Origin: Lysobacter sp. ISL-50
Lineage (GTDB): Bacteria; Pseudomonadota; Gammaproteobacteria; Xanthomonadales; Xanthomonadaceae
NCBI RefSeq assembly: GCF_018612875.1
Contig: NZ_JAGGRI010000034.1
Coordinates: forward strand, 20,256 to 84,255
Length of the DNA: 64,000 nucleotides
Reading direction: 5' to 3'
The notes under the pieces were generated by a model. It was not told where the DNA came from and searched no databases. It worked only from the letters and a program-made list of their open reading frames with translations. The position numbers and the translations under genes were made by a program. Shown here in pieces: positions 1-12,273 of this stretch. Position 1 is the stretch's first letter, and each line of letters opens with the position of its first letter.

Positions 1-1917
1 GTCCACGCTGAGCCGCTCGGAGGCCTGGTAGCGGGCGTTGACGTCCAGCACCTTGTAACCGCCGTATTTTCCCTGCCGGTTGAGCTCTTCGATGTAGTAG
101 TCGCCCTGCATGCGGGCCTGCAGACCCAGCTTGAGCCGGTCGTTCCACTGGTAATCCGCGCCGAGGTTGCTGATGCAGCGCGGCGTGGCGAACACCTCCT
201 TGCCGGCCAACGGTACGCCGCCGACGGTGTAGGCGCTGACGACTTTCGCTTCCTGCAACGCGTGCGAGGCCCACAGCGTCCAGCGCTCGCGGACTCGCGA
301 CGACACTTGCAGGTCCAGGCCTTGCCGGCGGGTCTGCCCCAGCCCGACCGAGGTGCCGGTGGCGGGCATGTTGGCGACCTCGTCGGTCGCATCCTGCCGC
401 CATACCGCCAGCCGCGCCTCGGCCCCCGGCGCGGGCTTGAACTTCAGCCCGAGCTCGCTGCCGGTGTTGATCGAGGGCCGGTAGGTCTGTTGCCCCTGGC
501 TAAGGTAGGCGGGCGCGGTGGAACCGGTCAGAACCTGGAACGTCCGCCCCCAGTTGGCGTAAATGTTGGCCTTGGGCCCGATCGCATAGACGACGCTGAG
601 TTTGGGCTGCCGGATCCAGCCATAGCGCTGCAGCGGCGCGCTCACACCGCCCGGCAACTGCGTGTCGCCCGAGAATCGGTCCACGCGGTAAGCCGGCACC
701 ACCTTCAACGCCTCGAATGGCCGAAGCACCGCCTGGACGTAGCCGCCCAGGTTGTCGAGGGTGTAGCGGTCGTCGTTCTGGACGCGCGCCGGCGCGGCGT
801 CGAACTCGGTCGGGATGTTGAAGCCATAGCGGTAGCGCCGGTATTCGTTGTCCTGCTGCTCGATGTTGGCGCCGGCTTCCAGCGTGATCCAGTCGCTGGC
901 GATCCAGGTGACCGAACCGATCCAGCCGAGCTGTTTTTCATCCCATTGGCGGCGTTGCCGCGGCGCGTTGCCGACGGGGTAGTCGCTGAAGGTCACCTTG
1001 CGATCGTCGCGGTAGCTGTTGGCGTATAGCTTGGTACTCAGGCTGAGCCGGTCGCTCAAGGCCAGATCGACATGGGCGCTGAGCTGCCACATGTCGCGGT
1101 CGTCGCCATCGTTGGCGTTTTTGGCCGGCGACTGATGGCGGTCTGCGGCGATCTGCCTGGCGGTGAGGAACCCGGGTTCATCGGCCTCGTGGTGGTAGGA
1201 GCGAGCGATCAAACCCGCGCGCAGCGCCTGATCGTCGCTGGTGTAGAACCACTTGCCCGACAGGGTGTGCTTGCGCGAGGTATCGTGATCCCGGTAGCCG
1301 TCCGAGGCCTGGATTCCGACGAAGTAGTTCTGGGCGAAGCCACCGCCTTCCTTGCCGAAGGCCACCTGCCCTTCGCGGGTGTCGAAGCTTCCGTAGGTCA
1401 GGCGGCTCTCCAGGTAATCGCCGCCCTGCCGCGTGGCGAAGTTGAGGTTGCCGCCGATGTTGTGCAGCCCGTAGCGCGGGTCGTTCGTGCCGCGCACGAC
1501 TTCGATGTATTCCACTTCCAGCGGGAACACCATGTCGATGAAGCGCTGGTTGCCGCTGTTGACGTTGCTGGGAATGCCGTCGATCAAGGTCTTGATGCCG
1601 TTGATGTAACCCTCGCCGTTGAAGGCGCGGAACGTGGCCTTGCCAGACTCCGCGCCCTGGCGCGTTTCGGTCAGCTGCACCCCGGGCATCTGCCCCAGCA
1701 GTTCCCAGCTGTTGAGGACGTTCTTGTCCTCCACCTTGTCGCGCCCCATGACATCTACCGAGGTCAGCACGCTATGGGCCTGCAGCGGCCCCTTGGCGGC
1801 ATGCCGGACCTCGACATTGCCCAAGGTGATGGCGGAATCGCTGGACGGGGCCTGCGCCTGGGCAAAGGTCGCACATTGGCCGGCCAGGAGGACCGGCATG
1901 CAAAGGAGGAATCTCAC
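1..1917 (-). CDS. TonB-dependent outer-membrane receptor (3' end outside window)
   Basis: This is an outer-membrane TonB-gated receptor for a scarce ligand. The frame is open from the window edge to about 1930. I choose GTG at 1917 because it gives a signal peptide (hydrophobic FLLCMPVLLAG, then cleavage near FAQA) that the next in-frame ATG (1899) would truncate. A plug domain follows, with a DGIP motif, a VEYIEVVRG stretch and a YGLHNIGGNLNF segment typical of the family, then alternating amphipathic barrel strands. The C-terminal strands lie beyond base 1. The ligand cannot be read from sequence. A Zur-like palindrome about 85 bases upstream makes zinc a candidate, and loops with HHE and RDHD would fit metal capture, but this is inference. 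Confidence 0.9.
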   Translation of the reverse strand, partial: MRFLLCMPVLLAGQCATFAQAQAPSSDSAITLGNVEVRHAAKGPLQAHSVLTSVDVMGRDKVEDKNVLNSWELLGQMPGVQLTETRQGAESGKATFRAFNGEGYINGIKTLIDGIPSNVNSGNQRFIDMVFPLEVEYIEVVRGTNDPRYGLHNIGGNLNFATRQGGDYLESRLTYGSFDTREGQVAFGKEGGGFAQNYFVGIQASDGYRDHDTSRKHTLSGKWFYTSDDQALRAGLIARSYHHEADEPGFLTARQIAADRHQSPAKNANDGDDRDMWQLSAHVDLALSDRLSLSTKLYANSYRDDRKVTFSDYPVGNAPRQRRQWDEKQLGWIGSVTWIASDWITLEAGANIEQQDNEYRRYRYGFNIPTEFDAAPARVQNDDRYTLDNLGGYVQAVLRPFEALKVVPAYRVDRFSGDTQLPGGVSAPLQRYGWIRQPKLSVVYAIGPKANIYANWGRTFQVLTGSTAPAYLSQGQQTYRPSINTGSELGLKFKPAPGAEARLAVWRQDATDEVANMPATGTSVGLGQTRRQGLDLQVSSRVRERWTLWASHALQEAKVVSAYTVGGVPLAGKEVFATPRCISNLGADYQWNDRLKLGLQARMQGDYYIEELNRQGKYGGYKVLDVNARYQASERLSVD

Positions 1918-2497
1918 TGGAACAGGTACTCAGACGATGGTTGGGAGGCAGGCTGCTGGCGCGATGGCAGTCGATCGCCCATCGCAGCCACCCGCCGCAG
2001 ATGAAACATAATAACATTACACCAGAGCATTCCGAAGCTCGCATCTCCCACTCAGCCCGTATCAGGCTCAGGAAAGCGAGCGCGCGATAACGGCTGTCAC
2101 CAACGCGTTACAACCGAGCGCAACAAGTCCACACCCACGCAGACCGAAGTCCATAGCCGCGGCCTAGGTAGAGAGTTGCGTGCGCCGTTGCTTCGTAGTG
2201 CGCTCCCGATGGCTATCGAAGATCGCATAGCGCTTGTGCCCCGTATTCGGGGCAGAATTGACGATCTTGCCCGTGCCGCCGATTACAGGAATACGGGCGA
2301 AAGAAAGCGGTTCCTCGATCATGGCCGCGTTGAGCACCGCCTTGATGGACCGCGTACTTTCCATGGGTAGCTGCATGTTCCCTATCATCACCCCGACGTT
2401 GCCGTCTGCTGGACCGGCGCTGCACGGCGGCGTGTCTAAACGCCCTCGGTTGTCCATACTTGCGTGCATTGCGCCGAACTAAAAAAATCATAAAACC
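1918..2497. other. Gene-poor gap with a possible gene remnant
   Basis: This 580-base gap is noticeably less GC-rich than its neighbours, ending in an A-rich stretch before mutS. The first ~130 bases hold the control region of the TonB receptor. On the minus strand 2164-2469 has an open frame of 101 codons whose middle (containing MIEEPLSFARIPVIGGTGKI) looks protein-like; a GGTGK-type segment is reminiscent of dirigent/allene-oxide-cyclase barrels. It has no convincing start or ribosome site and neighbouring frames share pieces, so a decayed gene is more likely than an active one. Confidence 0.35.
2002..2016 (-). promoter_or_regulatory. Candidate Zur-type operator upstream of the TonB receptor
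   Basis: Read on the minus strand the site is TGTTATTATGTTTCA. It matches 11 of 15 positions of the gammaproteobacterial Zur core TGTTATAATATAACA as I remember it. It lies 85 bases upstream of the receptor GTG, where an operator would sit, and is AT-rich in a GC-rich setting. A Fur-type reading fits less well. The call rests on pattern only. Confidence 0.4.
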
Positions 2498-5110
2498 TTG
2501 AATCAGATGCAAAAAAACCAGAAAGCCAGCTCAGCCTCGGGGTCCGAAGAGCACACCCCGCTGATGAAGCAGTTCTTCGCCGCCAAGGCAGAGCACCCCG
2601 ATGTGCTGCTGTTCTTCCGCATGGGCGATTTCTACGAATTGTTCTACGACGACGCCCGCAAGGCGGCGCGACTGCTCGACATCACCCTGACCCAGCGCGG
2701 CGCCTCGGCCGGCCAGCCGATCCCGATGGCCGGCGTCCCGCACCATTCGGCCGAAGGCTATCTGGCGCGTCTGGTCGCGCTCGGCGAATCGGTGGCGATC
2801 TGCGAACAGATCGGCGACCCGGCCCTGGCCAAGGGCATCGTCGAACGCAAAGTCGTGCGCGTGATCACCCCGGGCACGGTCACCGACGAAGCCCTGCTCA
2901 ACGAACGCCGCGACACCCTGCTGCTGGCGGTCTCGCGCGGCAAGCACGGCTACGGCATCGCCTGGGCCGATCTGGCCGCCGGCCGCTTCCTGGTCAACGA
3001 AGTCGCCAGCGAGGACGCGCTGGAAGCCGAAATCGCCCGCCTGGAACCGGCCGAAGTGCTGATGCCGGACGAAGACGGCTGGGCCCCGTTCCTGGCCGAA
3101 CGCAACGGCATGCGCCGGCGTCCGCCGTGGCTGTTCGACGTGGACAGCGGCCGCCGCCAGTTGCTGCGCTTCTTCGGCCTGCACGATCTGTCCGGCTTCG
3201 GCCTGGAAGACAAGCCGCTGGCCACCGCCGCCGCGGCCGCGCTGCTGGGCTATGTGGAAGAAACCCAGAAGCAGCGCCTGCCGCACCTGACCTCGATCGC
3301 GATCGAATCCGGCGACGGCGCGATCGCGATGAACGCGGCCACCCGCCGCCATCTGGAACTCGACAGCCGCATCGACGGCGACAGCCGCACCACCTTGCTC
3401 GGCGTGCTCGACAGCACGGTCACGCCGATGGGCGGACGCCTGCTGCGGCGCTGGCTGCATCGCCCGCTGCGCGAGCGCGGCGTGCTGCGCCATCGCCATC
3501 AGGCCGTGGCGACGCTGATCGAAAGCCGCGCCGGCGACGACGTGCGCGAGCGCTTCCGCGCGCTCGGCGATCTGGAACGCATCCTCTCGCGCATCGCCCT
3601 GCGCAGCGCGCGTCCGCGCGACCTGTCCACCTTGCGCGACGGCCTGGGCCTGCTGCCCGACGTGCGCAAGATCCTCAGCCCGCTCGACGCGCCGCGCCTC
3701 AACGAACTGTGCGCCTCGCTCGGCGAACACGACGAACACGCCTATCTGCTGGCGCAGGCGATCGTGCCGCAGCCGCCGGTGCTGGCGCGCGACGGCGGCG
3801 TGTTCGCCGCCGGCTTCGACGCCGAGCTCGACGAACTGCGCACGCTGTCGACCAACGCCGACCAGTTCCTGGTCGATCTGGAAGCGCGCGAACGCGCCAG
3901 CAGCGGCATCCCGACGCTCAAGGTCGGCTACAACCGCGTGCACGGCTATTACCTGGAAATCAGCAAGGCGCAGTCCGACAAAGCCCCCACGCACTACACC
4001 CGCCGCCAGACCCTGAGCAACGCCGAGCGCTACATCACGGAAGAACTCAAGCAGTTCGAAGACAAGGTGCTGTCCGCGCGCGAGCGTTCGCTGGCGCGCG
4101 AGCGCCTGTTGTACGAACAACTGCTGGACGCGCTCAACGAACGCCTGGAAGCGCTCAAGCGCTGCGCCGGCGCGCTGTCGGAACTGGACGTGCTGTGCGC
4201 CTTCGCCGAACGCGCCGCTTCGCTCGACTGGTCGCGACCGGAGTTGGCCGAATCGCCGGGCTTGCGCATCGAGCGCGGCCGCCATCCGGTGGTGGAGGCG
4301 GTGCGCAAGGAACCGTTCGAACCCAACGACCTGATCCTGGATGAAGACAACGGACGCCGCATGCTGGTCATCACCGGCCCGAACATGGGCGGTAAGTCCA
4401 CTTACATGCGCCAGAACGCCTTGATCGTGCTGCTGGCGCATATCGGCAGCTTCGTCCCGGCCGCGCGCGCGGTGCTCGGGCCGATCGACCGCATCCTCAC
4501 CCGCATCGGCGCCGGCGACGATCTGGCCCGCGGCCAATCGACCTTCATGGTCGAGATGAGCGAGACCAGCTACATCCTGCATCACGCCACCGACCAGTCG
4601 TTGGTGCTGATGGACGAAATCGGCCGCGGCACCTCGACCTACGACGGTCTGGCCCTGGCCGAAGCCTGCGCGCGCCATCTGGCCCACAGCAACCGCGCCT
4701 ACACCTTGTTCGCCACGCATTATTTCGAACTCACCGCGCTGGCCGAACCGGGCAACGGCATCGCCAACGTGCATCTGGACGCGGTCGAGCACGGCGAGCA
4801 ACTGGTGTTCATGCACGCGGTCAAGGACGGCCCGGCCGATCGCAGCTTCGGCCTGCAGGTCGCCGCACTGGCCGGCTTGCCCAAGTCGGTGGTGAAGCAG
4901 GCGCGCGGACGCTTGATCGAACTGGAGCAACAGGGCCGCGACACGCCCAAGCCGTCCTTCGCCAAGGCCGCGCTGGATGCGCCGCAGCAGTTCGGCCTGT
5001 TCGCGCCGGCGTCGTCCGCGGCGTTGGATGCCTTGGCCGAGGTCGATCCGGATGAGCTGACGCCGAAGCAGGCGTTGGAAGCCTTGTATCGGATCAAGGC
5101 GCTGGCTTGA
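2498..5110 (+). CDS. mutS: DNA mismatch repair ATPase MutS
   Basis: MutS recognises mismatches and small loops in DNA and recruits MutL. The protein is about 870 residues, normal for the family. The mismatch-reading F-x-E motif is in GDFYELF (Phe45, Glu47). Connector, lever and clamp domains follow, then the ATPase with Walker [14 protein letters not shown] near residue 627, a [16 protein letters not shown]alker B/signature, and the [10 protein letters not shown] motif. The open frame starts at TTG 2498, but ATG 2507 is in frame and an equally likely start; neither has a good ribosome site. Its last 20 bases and stop region are copied twice in the tandem repeat just downstream. Confidence 0.97.
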   Translation: MNQMQKNQKASSASGSEEHTPLMKQFFAAKAEHPDVLLFFRMGDFYELFYDDARKAARLLDITLTQRGASAGQPIPMAGVPHHSAEGYLARLVALGESVAICEQIGDPALAKGIVERKVVRVITPGTVTDEALLNERRDTLLLAVSRGKHGYGIAWADLAAGRFLVNEVASEDALEAEIARLEPAEVLMPDEDGWAPFLAERNGMRRRPPWLFDVDSGRRQLLRFFGLHDLSGFGLEDKPLATAAAAALLGYVEETQKQRLPHLTSIAIESGDGAIAMNAATRRHLELDSRIDGDSRTTLLGVLDSTVTPMGGRLLRRWLHRPLRERGVLRHRHQAVATLIESRAGDDVRERFRALGDLERILSRIALRSARPRDLSTLRDGLGLLPDVRKILSPLDAPRLNELCASLGEHDEHAYLLAQAIVPQPPVLARDGGVFAAGFDAELDELRTLSTNADQFLVDLEARERASSGIPTLKVGYNRVHGYYLEISKAQSDKAPTHYTRRQTLSNAERYITEELKQFEDKVLSARERSLARERLLYEQLLDALNERLEALKRCAGALSELDVLCAFAERAASLDWSRPELAESPGLRIERGRHPVVEAVRKEPFEPNDLILDEDNGRRMLVITGPNMGGKSTYMRQNALIVLLAHIGSFVPAARAVLGPIDRILTRIGAGDDLARGQSTFMVEMSETSYILHHATDQSLVLMDEIGRGTSTYDGLALAEACARHLAHSNRAYTLFATHYFELTALAEPGNGIANVHLDAVEHGEQLVFMHAVKDGPADRSFGLQVAALAGLPKSVVKQARGRLIELEQQGRDTPKPSFAKAALDAPQQFGLFAPASSAALDALAEVDPDELTPKQALEALYRIKALA

Positions 5111-5314
5111 GGTTGGCTCGCGAAGCGATCTGAGCGAAAGGCTTTCGGGGCTGAAGCCCCTCCTACAAAAGACCTCGCGGCTTCGCGATCTTTTGTGGGA
5201 GGGGCTTCAGCAGCCCCGACGCTTTTGTATCCGATCGCCGATCGGCTCTGCGTCCCAATCCCGCCCGCGAGCGACCCGCTAAACTATCGCCCGGAATGGA
5301 GACCGGGAGGTTGT

Positions 5315-5440
5315 GTGGAAGCATTGTTGCTCGTCGTCGGCGTATTGACCGGCCTGATCCTCGCTCGTCTTTGTCGCCCCGATGCCCAAGCGGCGTCGGA
5401 TCAAGGCGCTGGCTTGAGGTTGGCTTGCGAAGCGATCTGA
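5315..5440 (+). pseudogene. Duplicated 5' fragment of the AAA+ gene, copy 1
   Basis: GTG with its GGGAGG ribosome site and the membrane-anchor codons (EALLLVVGVLTGLILARL) are the same as at 5923. After residue ~27 the frame runs out of phase through the copied mutS tail and stops, giving a 41-residue product. It could be translated as a tiny membrane peptide, but it arose from the tandem duplication and I know of no function. Confidence 0.6.
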
Positions 5441-5618
5441 GCGAAAGGCTTTCGGGGCTGAAGCCCCTCCTACAAAAGACCTCGCGGCTTCGCGATCTTT
5501 TGTGGGAGGGGCTTCAGCCCCGACGCTTTTGTACCCGATCGCCGATCGGCTCTGCGTCCCAATCCCGCCCGCGAGCGACCCGCTAAACTGTCGCCCCGAA
5601 TGGAGACCGGGAGGTTGT

Positions 5619-5744
5619 GTGGAAGCATTGTTGCTCGTCGTCGGCGTATTGACCGGCCTGATTCTCGCTCGTCTTTATCGCCCCGATGCCCGAGCGGCGT
5701 CGGATCAGGGCGCTGGCTTGAGGTTGGCTTGCGAAGCGATCTGA
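5619..5744 (+). pseudogene. Duplicated 5' fragment of the AAA+ gene, copy 2
   Basis: Second copy of the same truncated reading frame: ribosome site, GTG, hydrophobic anchor, then an out-of-phase tail ending in ACEAI and a stop. It differs from copy 1 by a few residues (LYRPDARA for LCRPDAQA). Any transcript of the full gene starting upstream would carry these decoy starts. Confidence 0.6.
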
Positions 5745-5922
5745 GCGAAAGGCATTCGGGGCTGAAGCCCCTCCCACAAAAGACCTCGCGGCTTCGCGAT
5801 CTTTTGTGGGAGGGGCTTCAGCCCCGACGCTTTTGTACCCGATCGCCGATCGGCTCTGCGTCCCAATCCCGCCCGCGAGCGACCCGCTAAACTGTCGCCC
5901 GGAATGGAGACCGGGAGGTTGT

Positions 5923-8900
5923 GTGGAAGCATTGTTGCTCGTCGTCGGCGTATTGACCGGCCTGATCCTCGCTCGTCTTTACCGCCCCGAGACTCGAGCG
6001 GCGGTCGCGGACACGGCCGCGCCTGTGGCGGAGGAGTCTTCGCGATCGGGGCTGGATGAAGCCAAGGCACCGGTCGATACGGCTTCGGAAACGATCGAAT
6101 CTTCTCAGGATCAACTTTTTCGGTTGGTGCGCGAAATCGACGCCGTCGACGATCGCATCCAGCGCCCGCAGGATCTGCTCGCCCTGCCCGAGTTCCACCA
6201 GGGCGTGGAGCTGATCGCCAGCGGCGCCTTCGACGCCGACGAACTGCTGCGCCAACTCAGCGGCACCGGCTACGTGCTGCAGTCGATGATCACCAAGGCG
6301 CTGCCGCGCCGCGGCGATGTCGCGCTCGACCCGATCATCGACCACGCCGGCCAGTTCGGCGGTTATCCGCTGCACTTCCTGATTGAACACTTGCGCACCC
6401 GCGAGGACGCGCAAGCGCTGCCGCGGCTGATGCGGCATGCGCAGGCGTGGTGGTGGGACTTCGCGCCGGTGCGCCAGCAAGTGCGCGACTACCTGCAGTG
6501 GGCGGAGCAGTTCGGCGACGCCCCGGCGGCGCCGGCGCTCGACGAGATCGAGGAAAACCAGGCCAACCAGTTGCGCGAGACGCTCAAGCGCTTCAATTCG
6601 CCGGCGCTGCAGCCGCTGCTGGAGCAAGTGGACCGCGCCGCCAGCGCGCGCCGCGAAGGCCGCGTGCTCGGCGCCTTCGGCCGGGTCAACGCCGCGCCCA
6701 AACCGCAGGTGCGCATCGCCCACGACGCGCTCGCGCGCCAGCTCGAACGCCTGCACGAACTGCTCAGCGGCGACGACGCCGCCTCGGTGCTGGTGTCGGG
6801 CGAACACGGGGTCGGCAAGAGCGTGCTGATCGACCTGCTCAGCGAACGTCTGCTCGCCGACGGCTGGCTGGTGTTCGAAGCTTCGGCCGCCGAAATCCTG
6901 TCCGGCCAGAGCTACATCGGCGAGTTGGAAGAACGCGTGCGCGAAATGCTGTCGGTGCTCGACCGCAAGCGCGCGCTGTGGCGCGCGCCGGAGTTCTTCG
7001 ACCTGCTGGCCAAGGGCTCGCACTCGCGCGATCCGCGCGGCCTGCTCGATCTGGTGCTGCCGGCGATCGAACGCGGCCGCTTGCGCGTGATCGGCGAAAT
7101 CACGCCGCGCCAGCTCGCCCAGTTGCTGGTCGCGCGGCCGGTGATCAAGCATCACTTCGAAATTCTCAACCTGGCTCCGACCGAAGCGCCGGCGCTGGAG
7201 CCGATCGCGGCCGAATGGGCGCGCATCGAAAGCGCGCGCCTGGGCCGCGCGGTCGCCGACGCGCGCACGCTGGCCGAAGCCGCGCGCATGGCCGCGCAGT
7301 ATTTTCCCGAACAGCAGGAACCCGGCCGGCTGCTGCGTCTGCTCGGCGATGCGCTGCAGACCGCGTGCGCGCAGGAGCCGGCGCAACTGCCGCTCGACGC
7401 CGAGCGCCTGCTCGCCACCATCGCCCAGCGCAGCGGTTTGCCGCTGGAGGTCATCGACGATCGCCAGAGCCTGGACCTGGACCGGCTGCGCGCGTTCTTC
7501 CGCCAGCGCGTGATCGGCCAGGACGAAGCCGTCGATGCCCTGCTCGACCGCATCGCCATGCTCAAGGCCGGGCTGACCGATAACGGCCGCCCCATCGGCG
7601 TGTTCCTGTTCGCCGGCCCCACCGGCACCGGCAAGACCGAGCTGGCCAAGGCGCTGGGCGAATTGCTGTTCGGCAGCGACGAGCGCCTGCTGCGCCTGGA
7701 CATGAGCGAATTCCAGTCGGAAGACTCGGCCTGGCGCCTGACCGCCGACGAAGGCGGACAAGGCGGCGTGCGTTCGCTGACTTCGCGCATCCGCGAGCAG
7801 CCGTTCTCGGTGGTGCTGCTGGACGAATTCGAAAAAGCCCACCCGAAGGTCTGGGACTTGTTCCTGCAGGTGTTCGACGATGCGCGTCTGAGCGATCGCA
7901 GCGGCCACACCGCCGACTTCCGCCACAGCATCATCATCCTCACCAGCAACGTCGGCTCGACCATCTCGCGCAGCGCCGGCCCGGGCTTCACCTCGGTGCG
8001 CGGCGGGTATTCGCGCGACGCGGTGGAGAAGGCCCTGTTCGAAACCTTCCGCCGCGAATTCATCAATCGCCTGGACCGGGTGGTGCTGTTCAATCCGCTC
8101 GATCGCAGCCTGATGCGCGAGATCCTGCACAAGGAACTGGGCCGGGTGCTGACCCGGCGCGGCCTGCGCAATCGCGACTGGGCGGTGGAATGGGAGCCGT
8201 CGGCGATCGAGTTCCTGCTCGACCGCGGCTTCACCCCGGACCTGGGCGCGCGCCCGCTGCGGCGCGCGATCGAGCACTACCTGCTGGCGCCGCTGGCGCG
8301 CAGCATCGTCGAACACCGCGCGCCGCAGGGCGATCAGTTCCTGTTCGTGCGCAGCGCCGGCGACAAGCTCGATGTGGTGTTCATCGATCCGAACGCGCCG
8401 CAGGCGCTGGAAGCCGCGCCCGCCGACGACACCATCGCGCCGGCGCTGGCCGGCGATCTGCGCGATCTGGTCTATGCGCCGTCTTCGTCCGCCGAAGCCA
8501 TCGCGCGCTTGAACGCGCGCCTGGACGAACTCGACGCCACGGTCGAATCGCTGCAGTGGGTGGCCGCGCGCGAAGCCGATTACGCGCGCATGGCCGAGTC
8601 CGACTTCTGGTCGGCGGCCGATCGCCACGGCGTGCTCGACCGGATCGAACGCCGCGACCGCATCGAAAGCGCGCTCGACACCGCCCAGCGCATGCGCCAG
8701 CGCCTGCGCCAGGACCGCGGCAGCGACGAATTCGCCGGACGCATGGCGCAGTTGCTGTTCCTGCTCGGACTGGCGGTGGACGGCCTGCGCGAACACACGC
8801 CGCAGGACGCGCTGATCGAGATCGACACCGACGACACCGGCCATCTGCGCTTCGGCGCCGACCTGCGCCTGTGGTGGCAGCAATTGCTGTCGATGTACCT

Positions 8901-9264
8901 GGGCTGGGCGCAACGCCGCAACATGCGCGTGGAAGTGCTGCGCCAGGACGCGGAGTGCTGCAAGGCCTGGCTCGCGGTCAGCGGCTTCGGCGCCTACGAC
9001 CTGCTGCGCGGCGAATCGGGCCTGCATGTGTTCGAGGAACTCGACGACGGCGTTACCCGCCGCGTGACCTTGTCGGTGCAGGTCGCGCCCGACCTGCCCG
9101 GCCGCGCGCGCGCGACGCAGGCGGCGTCCGACGGCGACAAGCGCATCTGTCGGCGTTACCGCCAGTCGCCCTCGCCGCTGGTGCGCGACGGCGTGCGCGG
9201 TTGGCGCAGCGGCCGCCTGGATCGCGTGCTGGCGGGCGAATTCGACGTGATCCAGGGCAGCTGA
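5923..9264 (+). CDS. Membrane-anchored Clp-type double AAA+ ATPase fused to a release-factor-like module
   Basis: The product is 1113 residues. Residues 2-19 form one membrane anchor. A helical region follows, then two AAA+ modules arranged as in ClpA/ClpB. AAA1 has Walker A GEHGVGKS (293-300) but no clear DE Walker B. AAA2 is intact: GPTGTGKT (565-572), LLDEFEK (Asp634, Glu635) and a FINRLDRVVLFNPL arginine-finger segment. From ~854 on it stops resembling Clp. A coiled coil with SDFW (896) recalls RF2 domain 1, a PCRF-like stretch follows (EIDTD 966 to GESGLHVF 1030), and the end (RICRRY, VRDGVRGW, LDRVLAGEFD) recalls the RF C-terminus. The GGQ region is missing. I choose GTG 5923 for its GGGAGG site and anchor. 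Role unknown; ribosome-linked unfolding or quality control is my inference. Confidence 0.85.
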   Translation: MEALLLVVGVLTGLILARLYRPETRAAVADTAAPVAEESSRSGLDEAKAPVDTASETIESSQDQLFRLVREIDAVDDRIQRPQDLLALPEFHQGVELIASGAFDADELLRQLSGTGYVLQSMITKALPRRGDVALDPIIDHAGQFGGYPLHFLIEHLRTREDAQALPRLMRHAQAWWWDFAPVRQQVRDYLQWAEQFGDAPAAPALDEIEENQANQLRETLKRFNSPALQPLLEQVDRAASARREGRVLGAFGRVNAAPKPQVRIAHDALARQLERLHELLSGDDAASVLVSGEHGVGKSVLIDLLSERLLADGWLVFEASAAEILSGQSYIGELEERVREMLSVLDRKRALWRAPEFFDLLAKGSHSRDPRGLLDLVLPAIERGRLRVIGEITPRQLAQLLVARPVIKHHFEILNLAPTEAPALEPIAAEWARIESARLGRAVADARTLAEAARMAAQYFPEQQEPGRLLRLLGDALQTACAQEPAQLPLDAERLLATIAQRSGLPLEVIDDRQSLDLDRLRAFFRQRVIGQDEAVDALLDRIAMLKAGLTDNGRPIGVFLFAGPTGTGKTELAKALGELLFGSDERLLRLDMSEFQSEDSAWRLTADEGGQGGVRSLTSRIREQPFSVVLLDEFEKAHPKVWDLFLQVFDDARLSDRSGHTADFRHSIIILTSNVGSTISRSAGPGFTSVRGGYSRDAVEKALFETFRREFINRLDRVVLFNPLDRSLMREILHKELGRVLTRRGLRNRDWAVEWEPSAIEFLLDRGFTPDLGARPLRRAIEHYLLAPLARSIVEHRAPQGDQFLFVRSAGDKLDVVFIDPNAPQALEAAPADDTIAPALAGDLRDLVYAPSSSAEAIARLNARLDELDATVESLQWVAAREADYARMAESDFWSAADRHGVLDRIERRDRIESALDTAQRMRQRLRQDRGSDEFAGRMAQLLFLLGLAVDGLREHTPQDALIEIDTDDTGHLRFGADLRLWWQQLLSMYLGWAQRRNMRVEVLRQDAECCKAWLAVSGFGAYDLLRGESGLHVFEELDDGVTRRVTLSVQVAPDLPGRARATQAASDGDKRICRRYRQSPSPLVRDGVRGWRSGRLDRVLAGEFDVIQGS

Positions 9265-12032
<2,768 letters not shown>

Positions 12033-12058
12033 TCTCGACGAACCCTGTGTGACTTTCA

Positions 12059-12092
12059 CGCCCGGCCGGAATCGGCCGGGCGTCTTTTTTTC
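12059..12092 (+). terminator. Rho-independent terminator of katG
   Basis: A perfect 10-bp GC-rich stem (CGCCCGGCCG / CGGCCGGGCG) with a GAAT loop is followed by TCTTTTTTT. Confidence 0.93.
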
Positions 12093-12273
12093 CGCGGCGC
12101 GCGAACGCGCCGTCGCCGCGACCGGCCCGCACCATCGATGCGCCGGCGTTGCATCGCCCGGACACCGTCCCGCCACCGCCGCGCGCGGCGTCCCATCCGC
12201 GTCGCGGCCGGCATCACCCGGCACTAACGATCCGGCGCTAGCATCAGCGTTCCTCGCACCCGGAATTACCTTC

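Larger units (their letters stand above)
5091..6003. repeat. Three tandem copies (~304 bp) of the mutS / AAA+ gene junction
   Basis: The same ~304-base block occurs head to tail at about 5091-5397, 5398-5701 and 5702-6003 (periods 307 and 304; the first copy has three extra bases in its hairpin). Each unit runs from the last codons of mutS, through a palindromic hairpin (GGGGCTGAAGCCCC ... GGGGCTTCAGCCCC), to the ribosome site, GTG start and first ~25 codons of the downstream AAA+ gene. Copies differ by only a few substitutions, so the duplication is recent or kept homogeneous. Only the last copy reads into the full gene. Confidence 0.95.

Noticed and set aside
5091..6003. Tandem repeats as a CRISPR array
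   Set aside because: Units are ~304 bases, contain gene pieces, and have no spacers.
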